The notes under the pieces were generated by a model, which was not told the DNA's origin, did not search any database, and saw only the letters and a list, made by a program, of their open reading frames with translations. A stretch of 64,000 nucleotides of DNA, taken from RGIG529 sp050950425. GTDB lineage: Bacteria > Bacillota > Clostridia > Oscillospirales > Oscillospiraceae. Numbering within the stretch: the first letter of the stretch is position 1; the number at the start of each line of letters is the position of its first letter. Shown here piece after piece: positions 51,557-59,874 of this stretch. The position numbers were made by a program, and so were the translations under genes. The stretch lies in contig JBMNHO010000002.1 in assembly GCA_050950425.1 (NCBI GenBank), positions 1,178,001-1,242,000 of the forward strand, written 5' to 3'.

Positions 51557-52211
51557 AGCAGGGCTGCTAAGACACGTGGATCACACGTGCCTTTCCGTGG
51601 ATGCCACCTGGGAGCAGATCAAAACGCTGTGCCGGGAGGGGCTTGCCTTTGGCGTGGCGTCGGTGTGCATCCCGCCGGCCTTTGTGAAGCAGGCGGCAGA
51701 CTATGTGGCGGGGAAGCTGCCGGTTTGTACCGTCATCGGGTTCCCCAACGGATATCAGACCACGGAAGCCAAGGTGTTTGAAGCCCGGGACGCCGTTGCA
51801 AACGGGGCGTCGGAGCTGGACATGGTGATACCCGTCGGCTTGGTGAAGGAAGGCGCGTTCCAAAGGGTGCAGGAGGAAATTGCACAGGTGAAGGCCGCCT
51901 GCGAGGGGCGGATCTTGAAAGTGATTATCGAAGCCTGCCTGCTGACGGAAGCGGAAAAGATACGCATGTGCCAAGTGGTGACAGAGGCGGGGGCGGACTA
52001 TATCAAAACATCCACGGGCTTTGGTTCTGGCGGCGCTTCTGAGGAAGATGTGGCGCTGTTCGCGCGAAAAGTCGGCCCCGGGGTGAAAATCAAGGCGGCG
52101 GGGGGGATTCGCACCGTGGAGGCGGGGCTGGCGTTTTTGCGTCTGGGCGCCTGCCGCATCGGCTCCAGCGGCATTGTAAAACAGATCCAAGAAAGGGAGG
52201 AAGCCAGATGA
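51543..52211 (+). CDS. deoC: Deoxyribose-phosphate aldolase
   Basis: Splits 2-deoxyribose 5-phosphate into glyceraldehyde 3-phosphate and acetaldehyde. 222-residue TIM barrel: LRHVDHTCLSVDATWEQI, GASELDMVIPVG (Asp93), KVIIEACLLT and the Schiff-base lysine Lys155 in DYIKTSTGFG. Start overlaps the hydrolase gene; stop overlaps the next small gene by ATGA. Confidence 0.96.
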   Translation: MVMDEAGLLRHVDHTCLSVDATWEQIKTLCREGLAFGVASVCIPPAFVKQAADYVAGKLPVCTVIGFPNGYQTTEAKVFEARDAVANGASELDMVIPVGLVKEGAFQRVQEEIAQVKAACEGRILKVIIEACLLTEAEKIRMCQVVTEAGADYIKTSTGFGSGGASEEDVALFARKVGPGVKIKAAGGIRTVEAGLAFLRLGACRIGSSGIVKQIQEREEAR

Positions 52212-52510
52212 AACAACTGAAACGACTGAAACGACTGAAACGGGCTTATCGAGCCTACCGGAACGAGATGAACGGAGTGGACGTTTCTTTGCTGAAATGC
52301 TGCCTGTGCGCCCTCGGGGCGATCTTCGGACTGCATGTCCCGGTCGGCCGGCGGGGCGCCGCCCGCGCCGTGGCAAAAACGCTGTTTTGGGCCGCGGGTC
52401 TGCCCCTGCTGATTGCTTTTTTATGTAATTTGGCAAAGGAGCCGAAGGAAAAGATGATCGAGCTGCATTTTGTGGCCCGAGAAAAAGACATGAAGGACGA
52501 CAGAGCGTAA
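52208..52510 (+). CDS. Small membrane protein of unknown function
   Basis: 100 residues; I do not recognise a family. It begins with three copies of LKR encoded by a 9-bp tandem repeat (CTGAAACGA), giving a very basic amphipathic N-terminus, followed by two short hydrophobic stretches (LLKCCLCALGAIFGLHV, TLFWAAGLPLLIAFLCNL) and a charged tail. Good ribosome site GGGAGGAAGCCAG, and a 4-bp overlap with deoC supports that it is translated. Confidence 0.6.
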   Translation: MKQLKRLKRLKRAYRAYRNEMNGVDVSLLKCCLCALGAIFGLHVPVGRRGAARAVAKTLFWAAGLPLLIAFLCNLAKEPKEKMIELHFVAREKDMKDDRA

Positions 52511-52545
52511 AAACCCCGGGCCCCCGCCCGGAAACAGAGCGCCCG

Positions 52546-52583
52546 CCGGCCCGCAAGCGCCGAAACCCGGCGCTTGCCGCCGG
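52546..52583 (+). terminator. GC-rich hairpin after the deoC group
   Basis: GCAAGCGCCG pairs with CGGCGCTTGC around AAACC, with flanking GGC/GCC pairs. No T-run, so terminator function is uncertain. The 170 bp after it hold only a weak TATAAT near 52628. Confidence 0.5.
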
Positions 52584-52755
52584 AGGGATGTTCGTTTAAA
52601 TATGTCTTTTCTTTGATAGAAAAGTGCGATATAATAAAAAAACGCCATGCATGACAGGACGGTCTGCAAAGCGAGGCTGCCAAAAACAGAGCAAAATTTT
52701 TTGACGTAAGCCAGAGAAACATCGCCTTAAAGCGGCGGATTGGAGGGAAAACCGA

Positions 52756-53448
52756 ATGGACTCAAAAGGCCAAAACACGAAACACGTCCCCCGGTATCAC
52801 GGGAATTTACGCAGCCATATGATTGAGATTCCGATGTGCATCAGCAAAGCATCCGGCATCCGGGTGTTTGGGCGGCGGATCAAATCTTTGGCCTTTACAA
52901 CGGATGTGTCGATCATCCGGAACATCAATGCCGACGCCATCATCGCGGTTTACCCGTTCACGCCCCAGCCCGCCATTATGCGGGCGGTGATGTTGGCTGC
53001 CGACATGCCGGTTTTCGCGGGCGTGGGCGGCGGCGTCACCCGAGGTGACCGGGTGGTGCGCTTGGCGGCAGACGCGGAATCGGAGGGGGCTTTTGGCGTG
53101 GTGGTCAACGCCCCGACGGAAAATGAAACGATTTCCCGGTTAAAGCAGGAGCTGGACATTCCCGTTGTGCTTACCGTGGTTTCGGAGGCGGAGGACATCA
53201 GAAGCCGCCTGGCCGCCGGCGCCGATATTTTAAACATTTCCGGCGCCGCCAAAACAGCCCGCATTGTGCGGGCCATCCGGGCGGAATTTCCCGAGGTTCC
53301 CATCATTGCCACCGGCGGACCGACGGAGGAGAGCATTCTGGAAACCATTGAAGCGGGCGCCAACGCCATCACATACACGCCGCCCAGCAACGGGGAATTG
53401 TTTGCCATTGCCATGGATCAATATCGAAAGAAGATTGAAGGGAACTGA
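52756..53448 (+). CDS. TIM-barrel protein of unknown function (often annotated hydrolase)
   Basis: 230 residues with a strong GGAGGG site. A beta/alpha-barrel: successive strands VRFGRRIKSLAFTTD-like segment, ADAIIAVYPF, DMPVFAGVGGG, GAFGVVVNAPTE, IPVVLTVVSE, ADILNISGAA, and a phosphate-binding end VPIIATGGPTEESILETIEAGANAITYTPP, reminiscent of KDPG aldolase-like and other phosphate-binding barrels. It is a conserved clostridial family that I know only under the generic name hydrolase; no reaction can be assigned. Monocistronic. Confidence 0.7.
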   Translation: MDSKGQNTKHVPRYHGNLRSHMIEIPMCISKASGIRVFGRRIKSLAFTTDVSIIRNINADAIIAVYPFTPQPAIMRAVMLAADMPVFAGVGGGVTRGDRVVRLAADAESEGAFGVVVNAPTENETISRLKQELDIPVVLTVVSEAEDIRSRLAAGADILNISGAAKTARIVRAIRAEFPEVPIIATGGPTEESILETIEAGANAITYTPPSNGELFAIAMDQYRKKIEGN

Positions 53449-53465
53449 AACACTGCATTTCAAAA

Positions 53466-53505
53466 ACGCGTCCGAGGCCGAGCGTGGCCTCGGACGCGCT
53501 TTTTC
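53466..53505. terminator. Terminator between the TIM-barrel gene and the convergent NlpC/P60 gene
   Basis: Stem GCGTCCGAGGCC and complement (53486-53497), followed by GCTTTTTC. Confidence 0.85.
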
Positions 53506-54313
53506 AAAAGAGGCTGCCGACGCAAAGAAGGGTTTCGGCAAGGTCGGGGCGAAAGCCGGGCGTGCCGTCCTTCAGGCTCCCCCGGCAGACCCCGCTTTGG
53601 CCCTCTTTTGCCGTCGCGTGGACAAAATTTCCGTTTCCCAAAAACAGGGCCATATGGCCGGGGAAAAACAGAAGATCTCCCGGCTTTGCAAGTTCCGGTG
53701 GAATCTCACGCAGGGGCGGCAGAAGGGGAACGTGGACGTCCCGGTAAATCAAAGCGCCGCACAGAAGATAGGACAGAGAGCAAAGCCCGGAGCAGTCGAT
53801 CCCGGCGGGGGTTTTGCCGCCCCAGCGGTAGGGGGTGCCCAGGTAAGAGAGAGCGGTTTTCACCACGTCCAGCCGGAACAACGGCTCCGGAGAGAGTCCT
53901 TTTGCCGGAGGGGCGAGCTGCTCTGTCAGACAAAAGCCAATGGCGCCGTCGCAAAGCAGAACCATGGAAAAGCCGTCGGGGCGTGTGTGAAGGAGCGCGA
54001 GGAGCGCGCCCCTTGGCAAGGTGGTCAAGGGACGGCCTTGTATTTTGGGCGAGGGTAAGATATCGCAAAAACGGGAACAGACCACTCGCTTTTCCCGGCG
54101 TGCCCAATCCAGAGCCGCGTCCCCTGTCTGTACCGCGGAAACGGGCAGAAACCCTTCATATCCGTAGTCGGTCCGCGCGGAATAAAATCCGTGCCGGGGC
54201 GAGCCGGAAAGGGAAACGGCCATTCCGTAAAGCACTTCGTCCAAAAGGGGGGCGTCCCGGGTGGGCAGTTGGGTCAGCGGCGCTGCGGGGACGGAGACAA
54301 CAGCGGTTTGCAT
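53504..54313 (-). CDS. NlpC/P60 family cell-wall peptidase
   Basis: 269 residues from the ATG at 54313 (AGGTGAACACC site). N-terminal half holds SH3-like domains (FYSARTDYGYEGFLPVSAV); the C-terminal NlpC/P60 domain has Cys174 (TPAGIDCSGLCSL), His220 (FFPGHMALF) and His232 (FVHAT), the catalytic triad. Resembles gamma-D-glutamyl-meso-diaminopimelate peptidases such as YkfC. No signal peptide is visible, so with the adjacent LD-carboxypeptidase it probably recycles muropeptides in the cytoplasm. Confidence 0.9.
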   Translation of the reverse strand: MQTAVVSVPAAPLTQLPTRDAPLLDEVLYGMAVSLSGSPRHGFYSARTDYGYEGFLPVSAVQTGDAALDWARREKRVVCSRFCDILPSPKIQGRPLTTLPRGALLALLHTRPDGFSMVLLCDGAIGFCLTEQLAPPAKGLSPEPLFRLDVVKTALSYLGTPYRWGGKTPAGIDCSGLCSLSYLLCGALIYRDVHVPLLPPLREIPPELAKPGDLLFFPGHMALFLGNGNFVHATAKEGQSGVCRGSLKDGTPGFRPDLAETLLCVGSLF

Positions 54314-54318
54314 GGTGT

Positions 54319-55263
54319 TCACCTGCCCTTCTGAAGTTCCAGCGTTTGGCGGTCGGCATCCATGGAGAGGACCGCGCCCATGGGAAGGGCCATAGAGGGG
54401 AGAACATGGCCGCAGGCAAGACCGGATACAATCGGCTTGCCCGAGGGGAGCAGATCCCTCATAATTTCTTCCAGGGGAATGGTTTCCTCTGCCGGGACGG
54501 GGGGGCCGTCTGTGAACGCGCCCAGCAAGATGCCGGCACATTGATCCAGAAGCCCTGCGTTTCGCAGCTGGGTTACCATGGTGTCGATCCGGGAGTGGGG
54601 CTCGTTCACATCTTCTAAAAACAAGATTTTGCCCCGGGTGTCCAGCTGAAAGGGCGTGCCGAGGGAAGCGGTTAAAACAGATAAATTCCCGCCGCAAAGG
54701 GGCGCTGTGACGCGTCCGCCGGAGAGGGGTTTCAGTTTCTGTCCCGGCGGGTTTTCCACGGAGCCGTGCAGGCCGCCAAAGAGCGCCCGTTTTAAAAAAT
54801 CCATGGAATAGGCGTCAATGGACGTGTCATAATTAGAGGCGGGCATGATGGTGTGGTAGGTGACAAGACCGCACCGCTGGTTGAGCGCGATATGTAACGC
54901 CGTGATGTCGCTGTATCCGCCGAAATATTTGGGGTGTTTCGCGATGGCGTCCCAGTCGATCAGCGGGAGGATGCGGTGAGCGCCGTAGCCGCCCCGCAAG
55001 GCCAAAACGCCGTCGATGGCGGGGTCGGCAAACGCCCGGCTGAAATCGGCGGCCCGCTGGGCGTCAGAGCCTGCCAAGTACCCTCGAGAGGCAAAGGCAC
55101 TGTCAAACAAAATGGGCTTTAGCCCCAACGCTGCAACAGACGCGGCGGCCGCGCCCCGCCGCTGGGCGGAGACGGGGCTGGAAGGGCAAAGAAGAGCCAC
55201 CGTTGCCCCCGGGAAAAGGGGCGAAGGCGCTTTGAGGGCGAGGGTGCTGTTTTGCGTAAGCAA
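54319..55263 (-). CDS. LD-carboxypeptidase (MccF/LdcA family, S66)
   Basis: 314 residues, starting at TTG (55263) with a GGAGGTCTTCT site. Removes the terminal D-Ala from tetrapeptides during murein recycling, or inactivates microcin-like compounds in MccF members. Catalytic Ser118 in FGGYSDITALH, Glu in ILFLEDVNEPHSRID, His in SGLACGHVLPSMALP. Ends 5 bp before the NlpC/P60 gene, making a two-gene muropeptide-recycling operon. Confidence 0.92.
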   Translation of the reverse strand: MLTQNSTLALKAPSPLFPGATVALLCPSSPVSAQRRGAAAASVAALGLKPILFDSAFASRGYLAGSDAQRAADFSRAFADPAIDGVLALRGGYGAHRILPLIDWDAIAKHPKYFGGYSDITALHIALNQRCGLVTYHTIMPASNYDTSIDAYSMDFLKRALFGGLHGSVENPPGQKLKPLSGGRVTAPLCGGNLSVLTASLGTPFQLDTRGKILFLEDVNEPHSRIDTMVTQLRNAGLLDQCAGILLGAFTDGPPVPAEETIPLEEIMRDLLPSGKPIVSGLACGHVLPSMALPMGAVLSMDADRQTLELQKGR

Positions 55264-55838
55264 AGAAGACCTCCTTGTACATGGGCCGGTTTTGGCAGCG
55301 CTCCACAGGCCCGGCGAAAAAAAAGAAGCCGCGCAAACGGAGGGGGGACAGACATCTGCAAAGCCCGGCAGTGGTGTGAAACAAAAAACGAGGGCCCCGT
55401 GGCGGGGGGCGGCTCAGGGCAAACAAAGAGAATTTCCTTCCCAAAACAGTGTTTTCCGGGCGGGCGCGTTTTGGGGGAATCGGCCGGCAAAGGGCGTGTT
55501 ATGACGGGAAAAAAGACAAGATGTCTTTTCGTTGCAGGAAAATATCTTTTGTGCTATACTAAACCAGCCAAACCGGCGTTGAACAGCCGACGCAACACAG
55601 AGAAATAGGCGTCCGCCGGCAGCATCGGTTCCCCGAAAGCAGCGTCCGGCGCCAAGGGCGATCTGCGGCATTCTATGCGGAAAGCCGATGATTTGTGCGC
55701 CCTCCGGCGTTCCGGAGCCGGATCGTTTCATTTTATGCAAGGGCTTTGCAAATCATGACGGTGCGCCTCTTCAAGGAGGGCAGGCGGCCGGAGACGTCCG
55801 ACCCGGCAGCAAGAGGAGAACCAAGCAAAGGAGACAGT
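55264..55838. other. 575-bp region with the dus promoter and a long structured leader
   Basis: No gene seen. The left half is featureless apart from the ldcA ribosome site. At 55511-55529 is AAAAGACA-AGA-TGTCTTTT, an inverted repeat just before the promoter. The 280-nt leader of dus contains several complementary segments at 55688-55756. Confidence 0.6.
55532..55560 (+). promoter_or_regulatory. Promoter of dus
   Basis: TTGCAG, 17-bp spacer, TATACT, preceded by the 8-bp inverted repeat AAAAGACA/TGTCTTTT. Confidence 0.75.
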
Positions 55839-56816
55839 ATGGTTATGACCATTGGCGGTGTGAAAATCCCTTCTCGCCTGGCCCTGGCGCCTATGGCCGG
55901 GGTGACGGACCTTGCGTTTCGAACAATATGCAGGGATTTGGGCGCGGGGCTCACGTATACGGAAATGATAAGCGCCAAGGCGCTTTGCTATCAAGATAAA
56001 AAAACCCTTCCCCTGCTTGCGCTGGGGGAGAGAGAGCACCCGGCCGCGGTTCAGCTCTTTGGGAGCGACCCCGGGTGCATGGAGGAAGCGGCGGGCCTTG
56101 CCGCCGCGTATTCCGGCGCGGATATCATCGACATCAATATGGGCTGCCCGGTTCTCAAGGTGGTGTCGGCGGGAGACGGCAGCGCCTTGATGAAGGATTT
56201 GGACAAGGCCGCCAAGGTGGTCGAGGCCGTGGTGCGGGGCGCCGGGGGGCGGCCCGTCACCGTGAAAACCCGAAGGGGATGGGACAAAGGAAATCTCAAC
56301 GTGGTGGAGCTGGCAAAGACAGTGGAAGCCGCGGGGGCATCCGCCATTTGCGTACACGGCAGAACCAGGGCGCAAATGTACGCCGGCAGAGCAGACTGGA
56401 ACTGCATCCGTGAGGTGAAGCAGGCGGTGTCTATCCCCGTGATCGCCAACGGAGACGTTTTTTCCGGAGAAGAGGCCGCCCATATTTTGGCCTATACCGG
56501 CGCGGACATGGCCATGGTGGCAAGGGGCGTGTTCGGCAATCCGTGGCTCTGCCAGCAGGCGGCGGCGGCCCTTTCGGGAGAGCCCATTCCGCCTTTGCCC
56601 CCCCTGCGGGAGCGGGTGGACGTGGCCGTGCGCCAGTTTGAGCTGGCAGCGGCGCAAAAGGGAGAGCGCCTTGCCTGCCTGGAGGCCCGGCGGCACTACG
56701 CCTGGTATCTCAAGGGGGTTCCTTATTCGGGCTATTTTAAGGAGCAGATTTGCCACATCGAGTCGATGGAAGACATCTATCGTATCACGGAAGGAATCAA
56801 GCGGGAATTGAGGTGA
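55839..56816 (+). CDS. dus: tRNA-dihydrouridine synthase
   Basis: 325 residues from the ATG at 55839 (AAGGAGACAGT site); the frame is open 48 codons further but without a ribosome site. FMN-dependent TIM barrel reducing uridines in the tRNA D-loop. Motifs: LALAPMAGVTDLAFR, TEMISAKAL, DINMGCPVLKVVSAGDGSALM with the catalytic Cys, VKTRRGWD, ICVHGRTRAQMYAG and VIANGDVFSGEEA. Closest to DusB. Sigma-factor gene follows after 4 bp. Confidence 0.94.
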   Translation: MVMTIGGVKIPSRLALAPMAGVTDLAFRTICRDLGAGLTYTEMISAKALCYQDKKTLPLLALGEREHPAAVQLFGSDPGCMEEAAGLAAAYSGADIIDINMGCPVLKVVSAGDGSALMKDLDKAAKVVEAVVRGAGGRPVTVKTRRGWDKGNLNVVELAKTVEAAGASAICVHGRTRAQMYAGRADWNCIREVKQAVSIPVIANGDVFSGEEAAHILAYTGADMAMVARGVFGNPWLCQQAAAALSGEPIPPLPPLRERVDVAVRQFELAAAQKGERLACLEARRHYAWYLKGVPYSGYFKEQICHIESMEDIYRITEGIKRELR

Positions 56817-56820
56817 CACT

Positions 56821-57429
56821 ATGTCGGAAGAGCAGGAACTGGTTTGCCTGGCAAGAAAAGGGGACACAGAGGCGTTTGCCGCCTTGGTGCGGGCAAATGA
56901 GACCAAGGTTTACTCACTGACCCTGCGAATGACGGGAAGCGCCGAGGACGCCAGGGACCTGGCCCAGGAGGCGTTTTTGCTGGCCTATCGCAGACTGCCT
57001 GCTTTTCGGATGGAGTGCAGTTTTTCCACTTGGCTCTATCGGCTGACATCAAATGTATGCATCGATTTTCTGCGCAGGGAAAAAAAGCGGCGGTCGATGA
57101 CCGTTTCCATAGAGGATCCGGCAGGGCGGCGGGAAATCGGAGACAGCCGCTGGAACGAGCCGCAAGGGGAGCTGGAACGGCTGGAGGTACGGGCTGCTTT
57201 GGAGCGGGGGATCCGCTGCCTGTCAGAGGAGCATCGGCAGATTTTGGTGCTGCGGGAGATCGGTGGGCTGTCTTATGAGGAAATCGGGGCGCTTTTAAAG
57301 CTGGAATCCGGCACCGTCAAGTCCCGTCTGGCCCGGGCCAGACGGCAGATGCGTGAGGCTTTGTCGGCAGACGGGAACTTTTCCGGTTTGATATCGTCCA
57401 AAGAAGCAGGAAAGGGGGGATCTGTATGA
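56821..57429 (+). CDS. ECF-type RNA polymerase sigma factor
   Basis: 202 residues. Sigma region 2 (LVRANETKVYSLTLRMTGSAEDARDLAQEAFLLAYRRLPAF, FSTWLYRLTSNVCIDFLRRE) and region 4 (CLSEEHRQILVLREIGGLSYEEIGALLKLESGTVKSRLARARRQMRE). Lacks regions 1 and 3. It overlaps the anti-sigma gene by ATGA, a classical pairing; the envelope signal it answers to is unknown. Confidence 0.93.
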   Translation: MSEEQELVCLARKGDTEAFAALVRANETKVYSLTLRMTGSAEDARDLAQEAFLLAYRRLPAFRMECSFSTWLYRLTSNVCIDFLRREKKRRSMTVSIEDPAGRREIGDSRWNEPQGELERLEVRAALERGIRCLSEEHRQILVLREIGGLSYEEIGALLKLESGTVKSRLARARRQMREALSADGNFSGLISSKEAGKGGSV

Positions 57430-58163
57430 ACGACTGCTCCTATTTTGAAGAGCAGATCAGCGGGCTTTTAGACGGCGTGTTATCACAGGAAGAAACGGAA
57501 GCGCTGTTTGCGCATCTGGCGCAATGTCCTTCATGCAGCGCCCTCTATGAAGACCTCAAGAGGCTGTCAAACGCAATGCCGCACCTAGAGGGGTCTCCGC
57601 CGGCGGGCTTTGCCCACGGGGTGCTAAAAGAAATTTCGCGCCGGAGAAAGCAGAAAGCGAGGCGGCGCCGCTCTTTGGCGGCGGTGCTGGCGGTCGTCCT
57701 TTTGGGCGCCTGCGTTTTTCACCAGCTGCGGCCTTGCGCCGGCGGGAGGCTGTTTACCGGGGCGACGTCCGGGGAGCGAGCAGAAGTGACAAAGCAGTTT
57801 TGCATCCAAACCAAAGGGTGCGCGCGGCTGTCCTGCTCGGTGCGGGAAGAGAGCGAGGCACCGACAAAAGAGGGATTTGGCGAGGAGAGCGCTTCGGACG
57901 CGCACGACGCCGTTGGGGGCTTTTTGAGCTACGGCGGTATGGCGGCGGACGGCTCGGCGCTGTTGTCTGCCGGCGGGTTTTTTGCGGTGCTTACCATTCA
58001 GGGGGCGGGGTGCGCAACAACGCTGAGCCGGGGGGAGACGATGCGGCTTTTGCAGAAGCTGAACGCCGGCGGCGCTTCGTATCTCTATCGCCCGGGGAGG
58101 ACGGATCAAAAAGAAAAGGCATCTCGATGCCTGGTTCGGTATACATTGCCGTGGCAGTCGTGA
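57426..58163 (+). CDS. Zinc-finger anti-sigma factor, membrane-anchored
   Basis: 245 residues. N-terminal zf-HC2 region ending in the ZAS motif HLAQCPSC (about 36-43) that holds sigma regions 2 and 4; a basic stretch RRRKQKARRRRS and one membrane helix LAAVLAVVLLGACVF (about 83-98); then an extracytoplasmic domain with Cys pairs (KGCARLSCSV) that I do not recognise. Expected to release the sigma factor on an envelope or redox signal. Confidence 0.85.
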   Translation: MNDCSYFEEQISGLLDGVLSQEETEALFAHLAQCPSCSALYEDLKRLSNAMPHLEGSPPAGFAHGVLKEISRRRKQKARRRRSLAAVLAVVLLGACVFHQLRPCAGGRLFTGATSGERAEVTKQFCIQTKGCARLSCSVREESEAPTKEGFGEESASDAHDAVGGFLSYGGMAADGSALLSAGGFFAVLTIQGAGCATTLSRGETMRLLQKLNAGGASYLYRPGRTDQKEKASRCLVRYTLPWQS

Positions 58164-58175
58164 AAATCGGCGTAA

Positions 58176-58217
58176 AAAAGCACGCACCCAAACCTTTGGG
58201 TGCGTGCTTTTTTGCAT
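58176..58217 (+). terminator. Terminator of the dus-sigma-anti-sigma operon
   Basis: Stem AAAAGCACGCACCCAAA and complement, then a run of T; near-perfect. Confidence 0.93.
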
Positions 58218-58278
58218 AAACGATGGCATATTTACACAAGCTGTTCCATAAGAATAAAACAGAACGGAGCCAAGGAGT

Positions 58279-58524
58279 ATGTTCGATTTTAGAAGATTTC
58301 TTTGGACGCAGTGGGCGGAAGAGGCGCCGGGAGAGCGCCAGCAGCTGCAAGCCGCCCTTCAGCAGACCAAACAAGCCCTGCAGCAGGCCTATGCGTCGTT
58401 TGACGTGATGACCGACCCGGATCTGGTGGAGTCCTGCATCTTTGAGATCAAGGCGGCGTCGGCCCGGTACAACTATTTGCTGCGGAAAATGAAAGCTATG
58501 GGGACGCAAGAGGATGCCGGCTAA
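58279..58524 (+). CDS. DUF2508 family protein (YaaL-like)
   Basis: 81-residue helical protein with an AAGGAG site. DVMTDPDLVESCIFEIKAASARYNYLLRKMK is the DUF2508 signature. The family has no known biochemical role but sits next to bofA in many spore-formers, as here (30 bp apart). Confidence 0.85.
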   Translation: MFDFRRFLWTQWAEEAPGERQQLQAALQQTKQALQQAYASFDVMTDPDLVESCIFEIKAASARYNYLLRKMKAMGTQEDAG

Positions 58525-58553
58525 AGGCATCCGTACATAGAATGGAGTGAACG

Positions 58554-58820
58554 ATGGAGCAGCTTGGTTTCCTGCCGTATTTGCTCATTGGCGTGTTTGG
58601 CATTGGCGTTTTGTTCGTCTTTCGCAGCTCGCTGAAGGGAATGGCGCGGCTTGTTGCCCGGATGGCGGCCAGCCTGGGGCTGCTTGCCGTGTTTTCCAGC
58701 GTCGGAAGCGTCATCGGCGTGACCCTTGGGGTGAACCTGTTAAACGCCTTTATTATGGCCCTTTTGGGGGTGCCGGGGTTCGGGTTGCTGCTCCTCCTTC
58801 GATGGACGTTTTTGGCGTAA
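58554..58820 (+). CDS. bofA: Pro-sigma-K processing inhibitor BofA
   Basis: 88-residue mother-cell membrane protein that holds the SpoIVFB protease inactive until SpoIVB signals. Three hydrophobic segments and the conserved end VGVNLLNAFIMALLGVPGFGLLLLLRWTF (NxxN... GxPG) of the family. In an operon with the DUF2508 gene. Functionally linked to spoIVB at 39 kb. Confidence 0.92.
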   Translation: MEQLGFLPYLLIGVFGIGVLFVFRSSLKGMARLVARMAASLGLLAVFSSVGSVIGVTLGVNLLNAFIMALLGVPGFGLLLLLRWTFLA

Positions 58821-58857
58821 CCCGGAGCCTTTGGTTTCACAAAAGACGGGGCACGGC

Positions 58858-59598
58858 TTATTCCGGCAGCGGGCGGCGCCTTTGCTGGAGCGGCGCCCAA
58901 TGGTCCAGGGGGAGACGCTGCATGGCGCCAAAAACCCGCTGCTTGATGCCGGGATACGTTTCGTTCAGCTGGGCGATCAAATCTTTCACTTCCTGCCGTT
59001 TCGTCTGCCCGTTGGCCGGGCAGGGGTTTGGCACAACGGGCAGGGAGAGCCGCCCGGCGGTGGCCTGGATCAGCGTCTCTCCCACGTACAGCAGGGGGCG
59101 AATCTGGGTGATCTGGGTGCGGTCTAAATACGTCACCGGCTGAAAGCAATGAATCCGCCCCTCAAACAGCAAGGAGAGCAGCAGCGTTTCCACGGCGTCG
59201 TCATAGTGATGTCCCAAGGCGATCTTGCGGCAGCCCCGTTCCGAAAGCGTCCGGTGCAGCGCCCCTCGGCGCAGCTTGGCGCACATGGAACAGGGGCTTT
59301 TTTCCTTTCGCACTTCGAAAATCACGTGATACAGCTGGGTTTGTACGATGGAGTGGGGCACACCAAGCGCCTCGCAATAGGAAACCAGCGGGGAAAAATC
59401 CATGCCGGGGATGCCCATGTCCAGAGTGATCGCCTCCAGCGTATAAGGCACGGGGTAATAGGCGCGAAGGGCGGAGAGCGCCGCCAAAAGCATCAATGAG
59501 TCTTTGCCGCCGGACAGTCCCACGGTGATGTGGTCGTTTGGCGCGATCATGTCGTAATCTTCCAAACAGCGGCGCACGAGCCCGGAAATGTACTGCAT
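58858..59598 (-). CDS. tRNA 2-thiocytidine biosynthesis protein, TtcA-like
   Basis: 246 residues from the ATG at 59598 (CGGAGGAACCCC site); a longer frame upstream has no ribosome site. PP-loop ATPase motif TVGLSGGKDSLMLL at 25-38, the CSMCAKLRRGALH motif for the iron-sulfur/thiolation Cys pair, and ALGHHYDDAVETLLLSLLFEGRI. TtcA thiolates C32 of tRNA. TtcA-type proteins of anaerobes may have other tRNA targets. Confidence 0.88.
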   Translation of the reverse strand: MQYISGLVRRCLEDYDMIAPNDHITVGLSGGKDSLMLLAALSALRAYYPVPYTLEAITLDMGIPGMDFSPLVSYCEALGVPHSIVQTQLYHVIFEVRKEKSPCSMCAKLRRGALHRTLSERGCRKIALGHHYDDAVETLLLSLLFEGRIHCFQPVTYLDRTQITQIRPLLYVGETLIQATAGRLSLPVVPNPCPANGQTKRQEVKDLIAQLNETYPGIKQRVFGAMQRLPLDHWAPLQQRRRPLPE

Positions 59599-59717
59599 AC
59601 GGGGTTCCTCCGTTCCAATAAAAAGAAAAAATGAAAACGAGGTATCGGGAGAAAACAAAAGGAAAACGAAGGGTTTTCGAGCAAAGGAATTGGTAAATAA
59701 AAAAACCCGGTTTTTCC

Positions 59718-59746
59718 CTTGACACCTAATTTTGATTGTGTTATAA
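59718..59746 (+). promoter_or_regulatory. Promoter of rplM-rpsI
   Basis: TTGACA, 17-bp spacer, TATAAC. Confidence 0.82.
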
Positions 59747-59754
59747 CTATATGT

Positions 59755-59870
59755 GTTTTTATGATGAAATATGGACAAGATTGCCCCGTACCCGTTCGGG
59801 ACAATGGTATTTTATCTTGAAACTGCCATTGTGTAAAGAAAAACTGATCAAATAGATATTTTGGAGGAGA
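59755..59870 (+). ncRNA. Possible ribosomal L13 leader
   Basis: An A/T-rich 120-nt leader with self-complementary pieces (CCCGTACCCGTTCGGGAC; GACAATGGTA with CTGCCATTGTGT). Many Firmicutes have an L13 leader here, but I cannot confirm the consensus by eye. Confidence 0.35.
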
Positions 59871-59874
59871 AACA

